A stretch of 55,420 nt of DNA from Spirochaetales bacterium (lineage in GTDB: Bacteria > Spirochaetota > Spirochaetia > CADAEX01): positions 1-55,420 of the forward strand of contig JACKPD010000018.1 in the NCBI GenBank assembly GCA_024233785.1, written 5' to 3'. The notes under the pieces are model-generated. The model made no database searches and had not been told where the DNA came from. It saw nothing but the letters and a program-made list of their open reading frames with translations. Of the stretch, positions 9,545 to 17,633 are shown one piece after another. Each line of letters begins with the position of its first letter. Position 1 is the stretch's first letter. Position numbers and translations under genes: made by a program.

Positions 9545-9982
9545 TCAGCCTTCAGACAGGGGCTCTTTTTTTCTCAGCATCAGCTTTTCTTCAATTTCCG
9601 CTGCTGTATAATGCCTGCCCCTGTTTATTCCGGGACAGTTACGGCCGAGGGCGTCCCAATCCTCCCTGGAATTAAGGGAGGAGCTCCAGAATGGATATGT
9701 CATACACTGAAGCGGCCTTGATTTATAGACTGTGCATCCTCCATCTGCCCAGAGGATACAGTCATTATTGCTTTTTTCGATAAGGCTGATTCTTATAAAC
9801 CCTCCAAGATTTACAATCTTGCAGTATCCGGCAAGGAATTCTTTTCTATCAACACCGATAATTTTTGAAAGTTTTTTGATATCATTTTCTGATAAAAAAA
9901 CATAACCCGGATCATGCCTGCAGCACCTTGAGCACCTGGTGCATTCGAAGTCAAGTCCGTCTTTGTAAAATGGCTGATCCAT
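9545..9982 (-). CDS. YkgJ-family cysteine-cluster protein
   Basis: The 145-residue protein carries the YkgJ/UPF0153 signature. An N-terminal CxxCxxCC cluster (C14, C17, C20, C21) is followed by CILWADGGCTVYKSRPLQC, which supplies three more Cys. The family is thought to bind zinc or an iron-sulfur cluster; its biochemical role is not established. There is no signal peptide, so the product is probably cytoplasmic. It lies downstream of the tRNA-Thr/Tyr unit, separated by a terminator, so it has its own promoter or depends on read-through. Confidence 0.85.
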   Translation of the reverse strand: MDQPFYKDGLDFECTRCSRCCRHDPGYVFLSENDIKKLSKIIGVDRKEFLAGYCKIVNLGGFIRISLIEKSNNDCILWADGGCTVYKSRPLQCMTYPFWSSSLNSREDWDALGRNCPGINRGRHYTAAEIEEKLMLRKKEPLSEG

Positions 9983-10008
9983 AATTCATCCCTTAATTGC
10001 CTGATAAA

Positions 10009-10037
10009 TAAAAAACCTTCCTTTTGACAGGAAGGTT
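10009..10037 (-). terminator. Rho-independent terminator of the tRNA-Thr/tRNA-Tyr unit
   Basis: Read on the minus strand, AACCTTCC (10037-10030) pairs perfectly with GGAAGGTT (10021-10014) around an 8-base loop, followed by a T-rich tract. It begins 2 bases after the 3' end of tRNA-Tyr, so it ends that transcript. Confidence 0.85.
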
Positions 10038-10038
10038 A

Positions 10039-10120
10039 TGGGGAGAGAAGGATTCGAACCTTCGAAGGCGTAGCCAACAGATTTACAGTCTGCCCCCTTT
10101 GGCCGCTCGGGAATCTCCCC
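10039..10120 (-). tRNA. tRNA-Tyr (anticodon GTA)
   Basis: The minus strand gives an 82-base class II tRNA. The acceptor stem GGGGAGA pairs with TCTCCCC, the anticodon stem-loop is CAGACTGTAAATCTG with anticodon GTA, there is a long variable arm, and the T-arm is GAAGGTTCGAATCCTTC. The discriminator base is A. CCA is not encoded. The bacterial long variable arm with a GTA anticodon fixes the identity as Tyr. Confidence 0.97.
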
Positions 10121-10183
10121 TATTTAGTTAAGACAGTTAAACAGAGTTGCTGTTAAAAGTCAACAACCGCAGTAAAACTTTTT

Positions 10184-10257
10184 AGCCGCCTGTCAGATTT
10201 GAACTGACGACCCCGAGATTACAAGTCACGTGCTCTGGCCAGCTGAGCTAAGGCGGC
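10184..10257 (-). tRNA. tRNA-Thr (anticodon TGT)
   Basis: The minus strand gives a 74-base class I tRNA. The acceptor stem GCCGCCT pairs with AGGCGGC, the D-arm is TTAGCTCAGCTGGCCAGAGC, the anticodon loop is CTTGTAA with anticodon TGT, and the T-arm is GTCAGTTCAAATCTGAC. It precedes tRNA-Tyr by 63 bases and shares its promoter and terminator. Confidence 0.97.
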
Positions 10258-10299
10258 AAATAAATATCCTGTTTTTATCCGGGATAAATAACGTGGTCG

Positions 10300-10328
10300 A
10301 TATTATTAAAACATCGGCGGAAAGTCAA
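10300..10328 (-). promoter_or_regulatory. Sigma-70-type promoter of the tRNA-Thr/tRNA-Tyr unit
   Basis: The minus strand reads TTGACT (10328-10323), 17 bases, then TAATAT (10305-10300). The predicted start is near 10293, about 36 bases upstream of tRNA-Thr. The -35 box lies inside the last codons of map, so the tRNA unit can be transcribed independently of map. Confidence 0.7.
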
Positions 10329-11103
10329 TATACTTTTCCAAATTTATGCTGTTTAAGGTGAGGACGTCAGTATGATTTGAGAATACAGCCAGCGTACATT
10401 CAAACTGTGCCGTCAGGTTGTTGTCACCTGTTATTATTGACCATTTATCAGTATGAATGTGGATATCTTTGGCACCAAGCGTAAGAATCGGCTCAATTGT
10501 TATTACCAGTCCCGGAACAACCGGAAGCCCCTGCCCTTTTTTACCTACATTAAGAACTACCGGCTCTTCGTGGATGTCCCTTCCAATACCATGCCCGGCC
10601 AGGTCCTCAATTACCCGGCAGCCGTACCTCCTGGCGGTTTTTTCCACAGCGTTCCCGATATCCCCAAGCCGCCTGCCGGGAACAGCTTCAGATATGCCGG
10701 CAGTCATGGCTTTCCAGGCTGCCTTTACAAGCCTTTTTTTTTCCGGCGTTCCAGCGCCTGCAATATATGTCCAGGCTCCGTCCCCATACCAGCCGTTTAC
10801 CCCCACTGTTGTGTCAACAGTTACAATATCTCCCTCCTCAAGCACATAGCCGCCCCCGATACCGTGAGCAGCAACATTATTTACAGATATGCATACATTG
10901 CCGGGGAACCCTTTGTAGCCTTTAAGGGCCGGTACACCGTGTCTGCTTTCAATAAAAGCACGGGCATAGCTGTCAATATCAATGGTTTTAATTCCGGGTT
11001 TTATTATTCCGTTGAGAGAAAGGAGCAGTTCTTCAACTATTCTGCATGGACGGCGTATATGCATAACATCAAGACTCGTTTTAAGCATAATATCTTTTTT
11101 CAA
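10306..11103 (-). CDS. map: Methionine aminopeptidase, type I
   Basis: Map removes the initiator methionine from nascent proteins. The 265-residue protein has the type I pita-bread fold. The metal-binding residues appear in VTVDTTVGVNGWYGDGA (two Asp), GHGIGRDIHEEP (His), VITIEPIL (Glu) and TAQFECTLAV (Glu). VAAHGIGGG carries the substrate-binding His. No N-terminal SH3-binding zinc motif is present, as in type Ia enzymes. A 234-codon open frame lies antisense to it on the plus strand but shows no protein-like features. The tRNA promoter overlaps the 3' end. Confidence 0.95.
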   Translation of the reverse strand: MKKDIMLKTSLDVMHIRRPCRIVEELLLSLNGIIKPGIKTIDIDSYARAFIESRHGVPALKGYKGFPGNVCISVNNVAAHGIGGGYVLEEGDIVTVDTTVGVNGWYGDGAWTYIAGAGTPEKKRLVKAAWKAMTAGISEAVPGRRLGDIGNAVEKTARRYGCRVIEDLAGHGIGRDIHEEPVVLNVGKKGQGLPVVPGLVITIEPILTLGAKDIHIHTDKWSIITGDNNLTAQFECTLAVFSNHTDVLTLNSINLEKYIDFPPMF

Positions 11104-11194
11104 TCAGCGTCCCCGGAAACGGCTGGAGTAAACAGGATAAAAGTTTTCATTATATAAAGATTATCGATATTGAATTGTATTACAGTAAGGGAAA

Positions 11195-11527
11195 TCAGCC
11201 TGACCAGACAAGAATAATTTTTGAAAGTGTAAAAACAGCTGCACTTATAAGAAGTGAGGCAAGAAAAAAGATATATTTACCTGTCAGGTGTTTTTTTCTT
11301 CCTGCTCCGGATAAGACAAGTACGCTTCCATAAACTATAGATGATGTAAAAAGTATTATTGCTGCCCCGACTGTGATATTCAGCAGCATTATCTGTGTTG
11401 AATCAAGAAAGGATTGAAAATTTCCTGAAATATAGAGTGTAAATACAAATAAATGGATAAAGAATAAAAAAATCAGAATTTTCTCGGATGCGCGGAAAAA
11501 CCACTTTCTAGTTAAATCAATCATCAT
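11195..11527 (-). CDS. Small membrane protein, function unknown (110 aa)
   Basis: The 110 residues contain three probable membrane segments: about 16-37 (ILIFLFFIHLFVFTLYISG), 45-70 (IMLLNITVGAAIILFTSSIV) and 85-107 (YIFFLASLLISAAVFTLSKI). A charged loop with GAGRKKHLTGK lies between the second and third. I recognise no family. It is transcribed toward map, 90 bases from the divergent HAD gene. The ATG at 11527 follows MM; either Met could serve. Confidence 0.6.
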   Translation of the reverse strand: MMIDLTRKWFFRASEKILIFLFFIHLFVFTLYISGNFQSFLDSTQIMLLNITVGAAIILFTSSIVYGSVLVLSGAGRKKHLTGKYIFFLASLLISAAVFTLSKIILVWSG

Positions 11528-11616
11528 TTATATAATATGCCTAAAGAAGCAATTTTTAAAGATGCAGATGCGCTTTATTGTTGCCTGATGCTGCTGATAT
11601 ATCGTAAAATCAATGC

Positions 11617-12537
11617 ATGGAAATGACACTTCCGGAAATAATAAGCAGCTTCAGCTCTTTTCTTGAACCTGTTCCTGTTCCAGCTTCTGTTTATGCTTCT
11701 GTTTATGCTTCTGCTGTACAATCCAAACCGGTAAAAAAGCCGGCGGTAAAGGCTGTACTGTTTGATTTATACGGCACACTCTTTATTTCAGAGGCAGGCG
11801 ATATTTCAACAGCTAAAACTGTCACGAACCAGCATATTTTCAGCAGGGCTTTAAAGCTGTGCGGGCTGACAGAGGCGGAAATTATAAAAAAGGACAACCG
11901 GAATTCCATCAGGGATATTTTTTACAGGGCAATTGCAGACAGACACGCTGAAGAAAAAAAGAATGGCAATAAAACCCCCGAGGTTGAAATAAGGGATATC
12001 TGGGACATAACACTCAGGCAGCTCGGTATTACAGCGGCAAAGAAAAAGATAGAGGAACTTGCAGTTGTCTATGAATCTATAGCAAACAGGACATGGCCAA
12101 TGCCCGGACTTGCAGAAACATTATCGTATATAAGGGAAAAAGGGCTGATTATGGGTATTATTTCAAATGCCCAGTTTTATACAGAGCTTCTTTTTGAAGC
12201 ATATCTGGGAATGACTGCCTCACAGCTTGGTTTTAACCCCGGAATCTGTTACTATTCATATGAATCAGGTATTGCAAAACCAGGTATCGGGATGTTTGAA
12301 AAAGCATCTTTATGGCTTGAAAAGGAAAAAAATATTTCTGCTGATGAGGTCCTTTACATAGGCAATGATATGCTTAATGACATAAAAACCGCATTCACAG
12401 CCGGTATGCAGACATGCCTTTTTGCCGGGGACAGACGTTCTCTCCGGCTGAGGGAAGACAACAAGGAAGTATCCGGCATAAAACCTGATTATTTAATTAC
12501 AGAACTTTGCAGTCTACGGGCTGTTTTAAATTTATAA
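11617..12537 (+). CDS. HAD-superfamily hydrolase
   Basis: This soluble 306-residue protein belongs to the haloacid dehalogenase superfamily. Motif I is VLFDLYGTL, with the nucleophile Asp at about residue 50 and Tyr rather than Asp at +2, as in the dehalogenase-like subgroup. Motif II is IISNAQ, the conserved Lys is in SGIAKPG, and motif IV is YIGNDMLNDIKTA. A helical cap domain fills residues 80-180. The first 45 residues are low-complexity and include a tandem 12-base duplication (VYAS repeated at 11689-11712), so the true start may be further in. The substrate is unknown. It is the first gene of a plus-strand trio with the SPFH-like and HIT genes. Confidence 0.85.
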   Translation: MEMTLPEIISSFSSFLEPVPVPASVYASVYASAVQSKPVKKPAVKAVLFDLYGTLFISEAGDISTAKTVTNQHIFSRALKLCGLTEAEIIKKDNRNSIRDIFYRAIADRHAEEKKNGNKTPEVEIRDIWDITLRQLGITAAKKKIEELAVVYESIANRTWPMPGLAETLSYIREKGLIMGIISNAQFYTELLFEAYLGMTASQLGFNPGICYYSYESGIAKPGIGMFEKASLWLEKEKNISADEVLYIGNDMLNDIKTAFTAGMQTCLFAGDRRSLRLREDNKEVSGIKPDYLITELCSLRAVLNL

Positions 12538-12550
12538 ATGGAGTTGTGCA

Positions 12551-13417
12551 ATGAAAAAATTTTTATTTTTCATGTTTCTCCTTGCTGCCGCAGCAGCTGC
12601 TGTTCTATATTTCGGCTGGGTCAGGGTGCCTGAAAATAATTCCGCACTTTTTTTCTCTTCACTTACGGGATACGACAACACTCTTATGCGGACAGGGAAA
12701 TTTCACTGGAGATGGCAGAAACTTATTCCGGGAAACTCGAAAATTTATTTTGTAAATACCGGCAGCAGGAAAGCTGAGATTTCATTGAAAGGGAAACTTC
12801 CTTCGGCAGATACTTTATCGGCTGCCTTTCCCGGAAGCCCCGACTTCACATGGACAGCTTCATTAACAGCGTCCTATAAACCTGATGATGCTTTTATCCG
12901 TGATTTTGTCATGAATATCACATCAGGAGAACAATTGGAAGCTGTTATCGACTCCGAAAAAACAAAAGCAATACATGAAATAACAGATACTCAAATTGAA
13001 CTTGCCTTAAGAAACTATATAGAAGGCTCTATGAACACCATAATTTCCGGCAGCGATGAGATCATTGACCCTTCAAAAGATATTTTTTCTAAAGAAGCAA
13101 TGAATGCCGAAATCCTTGAAAAAGTGGAAAACATCAGCCAGCTTGAAATTGAAGTTCAAAATTTCAGCTTTCCGGATTTAAGACTCTACAGAAAAATAAT
13201 GGAACAGTATGCCGAGATTTCATCCATCAAAAAGCAGCAGATACTTGATTCAGAAATCAAATCAGCTGCATTCGAAACAGACCTTGAAAAAAGGCTTGAA
13301 ATCCTTGAAAAATATGGGCAGCTGCTTACAAAGTATCCGATTCTTCTTGAGTATCTTAAAATCAACCCCGGGATGGATATCATAAAAGAAAGCACAAAAA
13401 AACTGGATGGCCAATAA
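12551..13417 (+). CDS. Membrane-anchored protein with weak SPFH/band 7 resemblance
   Basis: The 288-residue protein opens with one N-terminal membrane segment (residues 3-24) and then RVPENNSALFFSSLTGYDN, a layout reminiscent of HflK/HflC-type SPFH proteins. The C-terminal half is helical and charged (LEKVENISQLEIEV, SAAFETDLEKRLEILEK), consistent with the SPFH coiled coil. The match is by general pattern only, and I cannot name a family firmly. GGAG (12540-12543) lies 7 bases upstream of the ATG. The stop overlaps the HIT gene start by one base (TAATG), so the two are translationally coupled. Confidence 0.6.
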   Translation: MKKFLFFMFLLAAAAAAVLYFGWVRVPENNSALFFSSLTGYDNTLMRTGKFHWRWQKLIPGNSKIYFVNTGSRKAEISLKGKLPSADTLSAAFPGSPDFTWTASLTASYKPDDAFIRDFVMNITSGEQLEAVIDSEKTKAIHEITDTQIELALRNYIEGSMNTIISGSDEIIDPSKDIFSKEAMNAEILEKVENISQLEIEVQNFSFPDLRLYRKIMEQYAEISSIKKQQILDSEIKSAAFETDLEKRLEILEKYGQLLTKYPILLEYLKINPGMDIIKESTKKLDGQ

Positions 13418-13920
13418 TGTCATACTTTATTAACTTTGATAAAATTGCATATCTTGAAGGAAAAAAACCGCAAGGATGTATTCTGTGCCTTGTCCGGGAT
13501 AATTCTGAAAAAACAGTAAACCTTAAAGTTTATGAAACCAAATTTTTTACAGTTGCCGCCAATCTGTATCCATACAACCCGGGGCACCTGATAATTTTTC
13601 CCAACAGACATGTAACAGACATAAGATCCCTGTCGCATGATGAATCATGCCGGTTATGTGAAACCCAGAAGATATGTCTTGACATTCTTGAAAGGGTTTA
13701 CAAACCGCATGGTTACAACATTGGCTACAACATGGGCCGCATTGCAGGAGCTTCAATAGAACATCTTCATCTGCATATTATTCCCCGCTATCCGGGAGAA
13801 GCAGGCATTGTCGACCTTATTGCCGGACAGAAAGTCCTTGTTGAAAATCCTGTTCAAACATGCGAAAAGCTTAAGGAAGAGTTCAGCCGCCTCCCTCAAG
13901 TTTCAGAAGTTGAACAATAA
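13417..13920 (+). CDS. HIT-family nucleotide hydrolase/phosphorylase
   Basis: The 167-residue protein carries the histidine-triad active site HLHLHIIPR at about residues 115-123. The family signature NPGHLIIFPNRHVTDI is upstream, and two Cys at about residues 22 and 25 (CILC) are typical of the Ap4A-phosphorylase-like HIT branch. Such enzymes cleave nucleoside polyphosphates or nucleotidyl conjugates. The gene is coupled to the upstream membrane protein and its last 38 bases overlap the end of the convergent 639-residue gene. Confidence 0.9.
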   Translation: MSYFINFDKIAYLEGKKPQGCILCLVRDNSEKTVNLKVYETKFFTVAANLYPYNPGHLIIFPNRHVTDIRSLSHDESCRLCETQKICLDILERVYKPHGYNIGYNMGRIAGASIEHLHLHIIPRYPGEAGIVDLIAGQKVLVENPVQTCEKLKEEFSRLPQVSEVEQ

Positions 13921-15802
13921 GACCCTTAAAATACTTGATGTTTTCAACAGTTTCAGAAAGATATTCCCGGTACGGCTTTGACTTGCCGTTGATTGTATAA
14001 ATTGCTGAAAGAGAGTTCCTCACTTCATACAGGGAAGAGTTAAGCAGTTCCGAGAAATTTTTAATAATAATATCAAATGCCTCAAGTGTTTTCTGGGTAA
14101 TCTCCTGACAGATCTTGTCCTTCTGCAAAGTAAAAGTTTTATACATCTTTAAATAGGCAGTATCATTTCCAAGACCATATCTCAGCCGCAGGAACATTTT
14201 ACCGTCTTCCATTTCAGGACTCAGCGAATTATCAAAATCCTGTATCTTTACAAACGCATCATCAATTGTTGATATCTGCATCATAATTGTGTTTGCGGTT
14301 ATCTTATCCTGGGCAAGAACTGTTCTTGTCATAAGATCAATTATTTGGCGGAGATTCGGATTATAATAATGAATAAGGTAATTATTGAGCAATTCCATAC
14401 TTTTCAGATGCGAAAAATAACTCAATCCCATTTTTTCATAATCAAAACTTGTGTAGATCCTGAAATGCATGAATTTCTTCATCTTCCGCCCTTTGAAAAA
14501 TTTATCAATATTTTTTTCAATCAGCTGATTTCTTGCCTTTATGTATTTGGAGTTTACCTGTTCAAGCATTTTTATCTTCAGATTTGCGAAATAGAAATCC
14601 TTAAGTCTTAATTTGGGTATATAGAATGCAAGTTTGTAGTAATAATCATTCCTGTAGTACTTTATCAACTCCACAAGAGGTATTTTTTTACTGATTCTTC
14701 TGCACTCATCATGAATTTCATTCATTTTTAAATAAAACCATTTAAGCTTTTCTTCTTCGCTTTTATCCCCGTTTCCCCCGGACTCACCCTGAGCGGCAGG
14801 GACGCCATCCGTTTCTCCGTTTTCTCCGTTTTCTCCGCTTTCTTCCGCGGAAAGCTTGTCTTCCAGTTCCCTTACAATGTCATTTTCATCTGACTCAATA
14901 CTTTCTGCCTGAACCTGTTCATTGAAATTATCTTCGTCCTCAGTAAATTTATAAAAATGTTTTCCTATAAGGGAATTGATTTTTACCGGTTTTATTACCT
15001 TCAAAACCATGTACACTGCGTAGTAAAATTTTTCCATTTCATCAATACAGGCAAGAATTGAGGCATTTTTAAAATTATAGGAGCTGTTTTCCGAATAGGG
15101 GTTAAATCCGAAGCTTTTCAGAAACTGAAGATATGGAAAACAGATTACCGGCCTGAAATAATAAAGCGGGAGTATTTCATCTTCCATTTCAAAAAATATT
15201 TCATCAGGAATATCCTTGATATGGCTGTTGAATTTTTTAATTATTTCTTCTTTTACGGCTGTTTTGGTCTCTTTTTCAAAAAGCACTTTTTCAGCTTCAT
15301 CATCAGTTAAAAGATCGTCCACACTTTTAACTGAATCTGTCATCCTGGAATTTATCAGCTCAGTCAGCACCTTGTTAAATGTATCGCCCTGGGCCCAGAA
15401 ATCTTCAAAAAGCTCCCTGAGCGGAAGTACTGTCAAATAGAGTTTATATACAATTTCGGCAAATGATTTTGAAATAGTTCTTGTCTCAAAAAATGTAATT
15501 CCCGGGGCTTTTTTATTTATTGCTTTTTTAAGCTGGTTGAACTTCATTGAATTATATATAGTTTCCTCAGATCTGCCGGAAAATATTTTTTTCAGTTTCA
15601 AAATCAATCTTGCAAAAAAGCCGAGAGAGGCTATTTCATTTCTTAAGGATTTATCTTTTTCTTCTTTTGAAACATCAACATGATAAATACTCTCATCCGT
15701 ACCGGTTTTAAGATTCATGCTCCTGTTGATTTTTTTAAGAAGATCCTTCCTCTCCCTGTCGGATATTGAGGAAGACATCTCATCAAATACACTTTTAACC
15801 AT
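13883..15802 (-). CDS. Large uncharacterised spirochaete protein (639 aa), probably DUF5312 type
   Basis: This soluble protein has no signal peptide or obvious membrane segment. It is largely helical and rich in Lys, Glu and aromatic residues. A low-complexity insert with ENGENGE at about residues 328-355 separates an N-terminal part from a C-terminal part containing KGRKMKKFMHFRIYTSFDYEK. I recall a family of this size and composition restricted to spirochaetes (DUF5312), but this is from memory. No catalytic motif is evident. The start overlaps the end of the thiamine pyrophosphokinase gene by 8 bases, so they form an operon. The 3' end overlaps the HIT gene tail to tail. Confidence 0.7.
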   Translation of the reverse strand: MVKSVFDEMSSSISDRERKDLLKKINRSMNLKTGTDESIYHVDVSKEEKDKSLRNEIASLGFFARLILKLKKIFSGRSEETIYNSMKFNQLKKAINKKAPGITFFETRTISKSFAEIVYKLYLTVLPLRELFEDFWAQGDTFNKVLTELINSRMTDSVKSVDDLLTDDEAEKVLFEKETKTAVKEEIIKKFNSHIKDIPDEIFFEMEDEILPLYYFRPVICFPYLQFLKSFGFNPYSENSSYNFKNASILACIDEMEKFYYAVYMVLKVIKPVKINSLIGKHFYKFTEDEDNFNEQVQAESIESDENDIVRELEDKLSAEESGENGENGETDGVPAAQGESGGNGDKSEEEKLKWFYLKMNEIHDECRRISKKIPLVELIKYYRNDYYYKLAFYIPKLRLKDFYFANLKIKMLEQVNSKYIKARNQLIEKNIDKFFKGRKMKKFMHFRIYTSFDYEKMGLSYFSHLKSMELLNNYLIHYYNPNLRQIIDLMTRTVLAQDKITANTIMMQISTIDDAFVKIQDFDNSLSPEMEDGKMFLRLRYGLGNDTAYLKMYKTFTLQKDKICQEITQKTLEAFDIIIKNFSELLNSSLYEVRNSLSAIYTINGKSKPYREYLSETVENIKYFKGLIVQLLKLEGGG

Positions 15803-16448
15803 ATATGCCCTCTGGCTTAACTCTTGATGTTCTTTTTATCAGCAAAAGCCTTCCCTCTTTCATTTCAATTTCAATGCGGCTGCCGAGTGCAACATTGCTT
15901 ATTCCGCAATCTCCGGTTATCCACTTCAGTGAATCGAGCTCCCATTTAAGGCCGCGGCTTTTCATCCTGCACAAACCTCTGGAAACAGGAAAAAGAGATA
16001 TAATTTCACCTGCGTATGTATCCATTGAGAAAAAGCCTTCAACACTGACAGCAGTTTCATCTTTCATTATCCACATATCGGGGTGAATATCCCTGAAAAA
16101 GAGATTATAAATACCGATAAAATGATCTGTCCTTCCCCCCCAGCCGCCGGCAATTATAATCGGACGGCACCCTTTTCCAGCAAGGAAATCAAGGCCAAGC
16201 TCGGTATCTGTATAATCTTTTTCAGATTTATACCGTATTATCCTTTCATCCGGATAATTCCTTAATATATTTTCGGCATTTTTTATAGAATCCATATCAC
16301 CAAGTATAAAATCAGGTTTAATACCTATTTTTTGAGCTAAATCGAATCCTGAATCTGCGGCTGCTGTCAGGGAAGCGTCCTTTAGGATTTCCGCAAGTTC
16401 TTCTGAAAGGGAAGGCCCCTCCCCTCCTGTAAATAAAATTCCTTTCAC
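15795..16448 (-). CDS. Thiamine pyrophosphokinase
   Basis: Thiamine pyrophosphokinase transfers pyrophosphate from ATP to thiamine to give the active cofactor. The 217-residue protein shows the family's landmarks: AADSGFDLA, PDFILGDMDSI, EKDYTDTELGLDFL (Asp-rich metal and substrate site) and GGWGGRTDHFIGIYNLF. The C-terminal half (residues 125-210) is the beta-rich thiamine-binding domain, with FPVSRGLCRMKSRGLKW and GDCGISNVALG. No TPP riboswitch is seen upstream, but only about 75 bases separate it from the divergent flaB promoter. Confidence 0.93.
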   Translation of the reverse strand: MKGILFTGGEGPSLSEELAEILKDASLTAAADSGFDLAQKIGIKPDFILGDMDSIKNAENILRNYPDERIIRYKSEKDYTDTELGLDFLAGKGCRPIIIAGGWGGRTDHFIGIYNLFFRDIHPDMWIMKDETAVSVEGFFSMDTYAGEIISLFPVSRGLCRMKSRGLKWELDSLKWITGDCGISNVALGSRIEIEMKEGRLLLIKRTSRVKPEGIYG

Positions 16449-16523
16449 AATATTCCCCTGATTGGCTGTTTTGCCAAATTTGATGATCTGATTTAAAAAG
16501 TCTAATATATATTCTTTTTTTAC

Positions 16524-16550
16524 TAAAGGATTTTTTTAATATCCCGAAAG
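16524..16550 (+). promoter_or_regulatory. Sigma-28 (FliA)-type promoter of flaB
   Basis: TAAA (16524-16527), 15 bases, then CCCGAAAG (16543-16550) closely fits the flagellar sigma-28 pattern TAAA-N15-GCCGATAA. Transcription should start near 16557, giving a leader of about 45 bases that contains the hairpin at 16563-16582. No good -35/-10 pair is visible. Confidence 0.75.
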
Positions 16551-16562
16551 AGATAGTAGAAC

Positions 16563-16582
16563 AGCAGACAAGGATGTCTGCT
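16563..16582 (+). promoter_or_regulatory. Leader hairpin of flaB carrying a CsrA-type binding site
   Basis: AGCAGACA (16563-16570) pairs perfectly with TGTCTGCT (16575-16582) around a four-base loop AGGA (16571-16574). The core ACAAGGATGT (16568-16577) matches the published CsrA consensus ACARGGAUGU with GGA in the loop. A second GGA lies in the ribosome-binding site AAGGAGGA at 16591-16598. This is the two-site layout known for the Bacillus hag leader. Confidence 0.7.
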
Positions 16583-16602
16583 TTAATATCAAGGAGGATA
16601 TG

Positions 16603-17475
16603 ATGGTTATTAACCACAATCTAAGCGCAATGTTCGCATCGCGGACACAGAAATTCAACAATTTAGGCATTGAAAAAAACATGGAGAAACTCTCATCCGG
16701 CATGAGAATCAACAGGGCTGGCGATGATGCGTCAGGTCTTGCTGTTTCTGAAAAGATGAGATCCCAGATCAAGGGCCTCAACAGGGCGGAACAGAATGCC
16801 CAGGACGGTATATCATTTATACAGTCAACAGAAGGTTATTTACAGGAATCCCAGGACATACTCCAGAGATTAAGGGAACTTGCAATCCAGGCATCAAACG
16901 GTATCTACACAGCAGAAGACAGGATGCAGATACAGGTTGAGGTTTCTCAGCTGGTTGATGAAGTAAACAGAATTGCTTCACACGCACAGTTTAACGGCCT
17001 TAACATGATGACAGGACGGTTTGCCAGGGAAACAGGTGAAAACGTTGTTACAGCAAGCATGTGGCTCCATATCGGCGCAAACATGGACCAGAGGGAAAGA
17101 ATTTTCATCGGAACCATGACTGCCCAGGGACTTGGCATTCAGAGCCCGTCAGGCATGCCTGGATCCGCAACATTTATTTCCCTTTCCTCTCCGGACAGGG
17201 CAAATATGGCAATTGCCCTTATTGATTCCGCTCTTCAGAAGGTAAACAAGCAGAGAGCAGATCTCGGAGCATACCAGAACAGGCTTGACCACGCTGTCAA
17301 GGGTCTTGCAGTAGGTTCTGAAAACCTTCAGGCCGCTGAATCAAGAATCAGGGATACTGACATGGCAAGGGAAATGGTTGATTTTGTTAAGAACCAGATC
17401 CTTATACAGGCTTCTACTGCAATGCTTGCACAGGCTAATCAGAAGAGCCAGTCTGTTATGCAGCTTTTCCAGTAA
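16603..17475 (+). CDS. flaB: Periplasmic flagellar filament core protein FlaB
   Basis: FlaB forms the core of the spirochaete periplasmic flagellum. The conserved D0/D1 N-terminus (VINHNLSAMFASRTQKFN, then NMEKLSSGMRINRAGDDASG) and C-terminus (AVGSENLQAAESRIRDTDMA, ILIQASTAMLAQANQ) are present. The variable middle is short, as in all FlaB proteins, giving 290 residues. Two consecutive ATGs occur. The second (16603) is preferred because AAGGAGG (16591-16597) is 5 bases away instead of 2, and because it yields the family's M-[IV]-INHN start. The gene is monocistronic, between its own sigma-28 promoter and a strong terminator. The leader hairpin suggests CsrA control of translation. Confidence 0.97.
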   Translation: MVINHNLSAMFASRTQKFNNLGIEKNMEKLSSGMRINRAGDDASGLAVSEKMRSQIKGLNRAEQNAQDGISFIQSTEGYLQESQDILQRLRELAIQASNGIYTAEDRMQIQVEVSQLVDEVNRIASHAQFNGLNMMTGRFARETGENVVTASMWLHIGANMDQRERIFIGTMTAQGLGIQSPSGMPGSATFISLSSPDRANMAIALIDSALQKVNKQRADLGAYQNRLDHAVKGLAVGSENLQAAESRIRDTDMAREMVDFVKNQILIQASTAMLAQANQKSQSVMQLFQ

Positions 17476-17515
17476 AAACGGAAAAACTGAATTCAGAATT
17501 AAATCTATTTCTGAA

Positions 17516-17546
17516 AACCCGGCCTCTTATAAGGCCGGGTTTTTTT
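17516..17546 (+). terminator. Rho-independent terminator of flaB
   Basis: AACCCGGCC (17516-17524) pairs with GGCCGGGTT (17533-17541) around an 8-base loop, and the T run continues to 17546. It lies 40 bases after the flaB stop. Confidence 0.92.
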
Positions 17547-17633
17547 GTCCTGTAATTCCGCTGCCTGTTCCGGTTTTTTTTGTTTTAAGGAGTCATTGAA
17601 ATACCGCTCTTATTGACATCATATTTACAATAA

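Noticed and set aside
10453..11157. 234-codon open frame on the plus strand
   Set aside because: It lies antisense to map, whose catalytic motifs are intact. The product is rich in Pro/Tyr/Phe with no domain or ribosome-binding site.
16449..16523. TPP riboswitch before the thiamine pyrophosphokinase gene
   Set aside because: The AT-rich 75-base gap shows none of the conserved THI-box segments (CUGAGA, ACCUGA).
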